Assembly: GCA_964383465.1 (NCBI GenBank)
Contig: CAYLGT010000023.1
Coordinates: forward strand, 1-11,271
Direction of reading: 5' to 3'
Length of the DNA: 11,271 nt
DNA from: CAYLGT01 sp964383465
GTDB taxonomy: Bacteria > Patescibacteriota > Saccharimonadia > Saccharimonadales > Saccharimonadaceae
Part shown: piece by piece, positions 11,038 through 11,271 of the stretch
How positions within the stretch are numbered: position 1 is the stretch's first letter
How the letters are laid out: the number at the start of each line of letters is the position of its first letter
Translations under genes and position numbers: made by a program
The notes under the pieces: model-generated
The model's input: the letters and a program-made list of their open reading frames with translations, nothing else
What the model was told of the DNA's origin: nothing
Databases searched by the model: none

Positions 11038-11177
11038 GTCCTTCCATCTCTACCGAGGACTTTGTTTTCCTAACAAAAGATGAAAGGGAGCTTCATATAT
11101 CATCACCCGTGGGTGGTGGTTGCGAGCACCCACCTTGCGCTTACGCGGGGAACTCATCTTCCTCGGTACGGAAGGAC
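11038..11177 (+). ncRNA. Candidate structured RNA of unknown family
   Basis: Outer stem 11038-11045 (GTCCTTCC) / 11170-11177 is perfect. Next stem 11052-11059 (ACCGAGGA) / 11160-11167 is perfect, then 11078-11083 (AGATGA) / 11154-11159, stacked on the 3' side without a gap, with hairpin TTTGTT / AACAAA (11061-11066 / 11072-11077) on the 5' side. The apex holds GTGGGTG (11109-11115) / CACCCAC (11127-11133), competing with CACCC / GGGTG at 11104-11115. GGACTTTGT recurs at 11057 and 11174. No coding ORF is credible. I could not match it to tmRNA, RNase P, SRP, 6S or 5S RNA; it lacks their known motifs. It is followed 18 bases later by tRNA-Pro, so RNase P could form its 3' end. Confidence 0.5.
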
Positions 11178-11181
11178 TTTG

Positions 11182-11190
11182 TGATATAAG
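11182..11190 (+). promoter_or_regulatory. Possible second promoter directly before tRNA-Pro
   Basis: TGA followed by TATAAG (five of six) at 11185-11190. A start seven bases on would fall at 11197, at the mature tRNA 5' end, leaving no leader for RNase P. It may be used, or be fortuitous. Confidence 0.4.
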
Positions 11191-11195
11191 GCTGA

Positions 11196-11271
11196 CGGGA
11201 TGTGGCGCAGTTGGTAGCGCGCACCGCTGGGGGTGGTGAGGCCGCTGGTTCAAGTCCAGTCATCCCGACCA
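11196..11271 (+). tRNA. tRNA-Pro(GGG)
   Basis: A complete 76-nt cloverleaf ending with CCA at the last base of the window: acceptor CGGGATG / CATCCCG, D-stem GCGC / GCGC, anticodon stem CACCG / TGGTG with loop CTGGGGG and anticodon GGG, T-arm GCTGG-TTCAAGT-CCAGT, discriminator A. The acceptor starting with C and A73 fit proline tRNAs. It reads CCC and CCU. Confidence 0.95.

Noticed and set aside
11118..11129. GGTTGCGAGCAC shared with the T-box leader at 5567-5578, suggesting a second T-box before tRNA-Pro
   Set aside because: No TGGNACC core occurs in the 11038-11177 region, and a few shared 12-mers are expected by chance in 11 kb.
11038..11177. Assignment of the structured region to tmRNA, SRP RNA, 6S RNA or RNase P RNA
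   Set aside because: It lacks a tRNA-like acceptor domain, the SRP GGAAG/AGCAG apical motif and the RNase P P4 signature, and has no convincing 6S central bubble; it is too short for RNase P.

Overview
The window looks like a chromosomal segment of a small-genome bacterium of the Candidate Phyla Radiation, most likely Saccharibacteria (TM7) or a close relative. This is an inference from compact, mostly single-copy translation genes, short membrane proteins of CPR type, tiny intergenic gaps and medium G+C. TGA is used as a normal stop (thrS, miaA), which argues against the TGA-recoding groups Gracilibacteria and Absconditabacteria. No insertion sequence, phage gene or CRISPR array is visible.

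Layout. 1-290: gene-free DNA packed with inverted repeats, closed by a strong terminator. 291-1818: an overlapping pair, a two-TM bacterial PH-domain protein and a membrane-anchored parvulin-like protein. 1819-2044: a second hairpin-rich spacer. 2045-2368: a tRNA island with divergent promoters, tRNA-Asp(GTC) on minus and tRNA-Thr(CGT) plus tRNA-Gly(CCC) on plus. 2402-4399: a three-TM protein and a membrane-bound processive-type family 2 glycosyltransferase. 4401-4865: NrdR on minus, tail to tail with the glycosyltransferase. 5030-5179: a 49-residue minus-strand ORF with its own promoter and terminator. 5379-5455: tRNA-Val(GAC) on minus. 5510-8725: a translation cluster, thrS - alkyltransferase-like protein - miaA, preceded by a T-box leader. 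8770-10021: a winged-helix/nucleotidyltransferase protein and a metallo-beta-lactamase-fold protein. 10094-10288: ribosomal protein bL28 on minus. 10380-11015: an M50 site-2-type protease on plus. 11023-11271: a promoter, a compact structured RNA region of unknown identity, and tRNA-Pro(GGG) ending at the window edge.

How the parts work together. Most of the window serves tRNA supply and use: five tRNAs, ThrRS, the A37-modifying MiaA, and bL28. The clearest regulatory story is the thrS leader. A truncated Stem I carries Thr codons, a T-box sequence offers TGGA for an uncharged tRNA-Thr with U73, and a 9-nt stretch that includes the T-box core is exactly complementary to the thrS Shine-Dalgarno. 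That is the design of a translational T-box riboswitch, and the tRNA-Thr encoded here has the matching TCCA end. A second theme is promoter style. Several promoters have an extended -10 (TGN before the hexamer), and some place the predicted transcription start at or next to the start codon, suggesting leaderless mRNAs. Genes inside operons keep Shine-Dalgarno sites. Assignments come from reading motifs by eye; no database search was possible.
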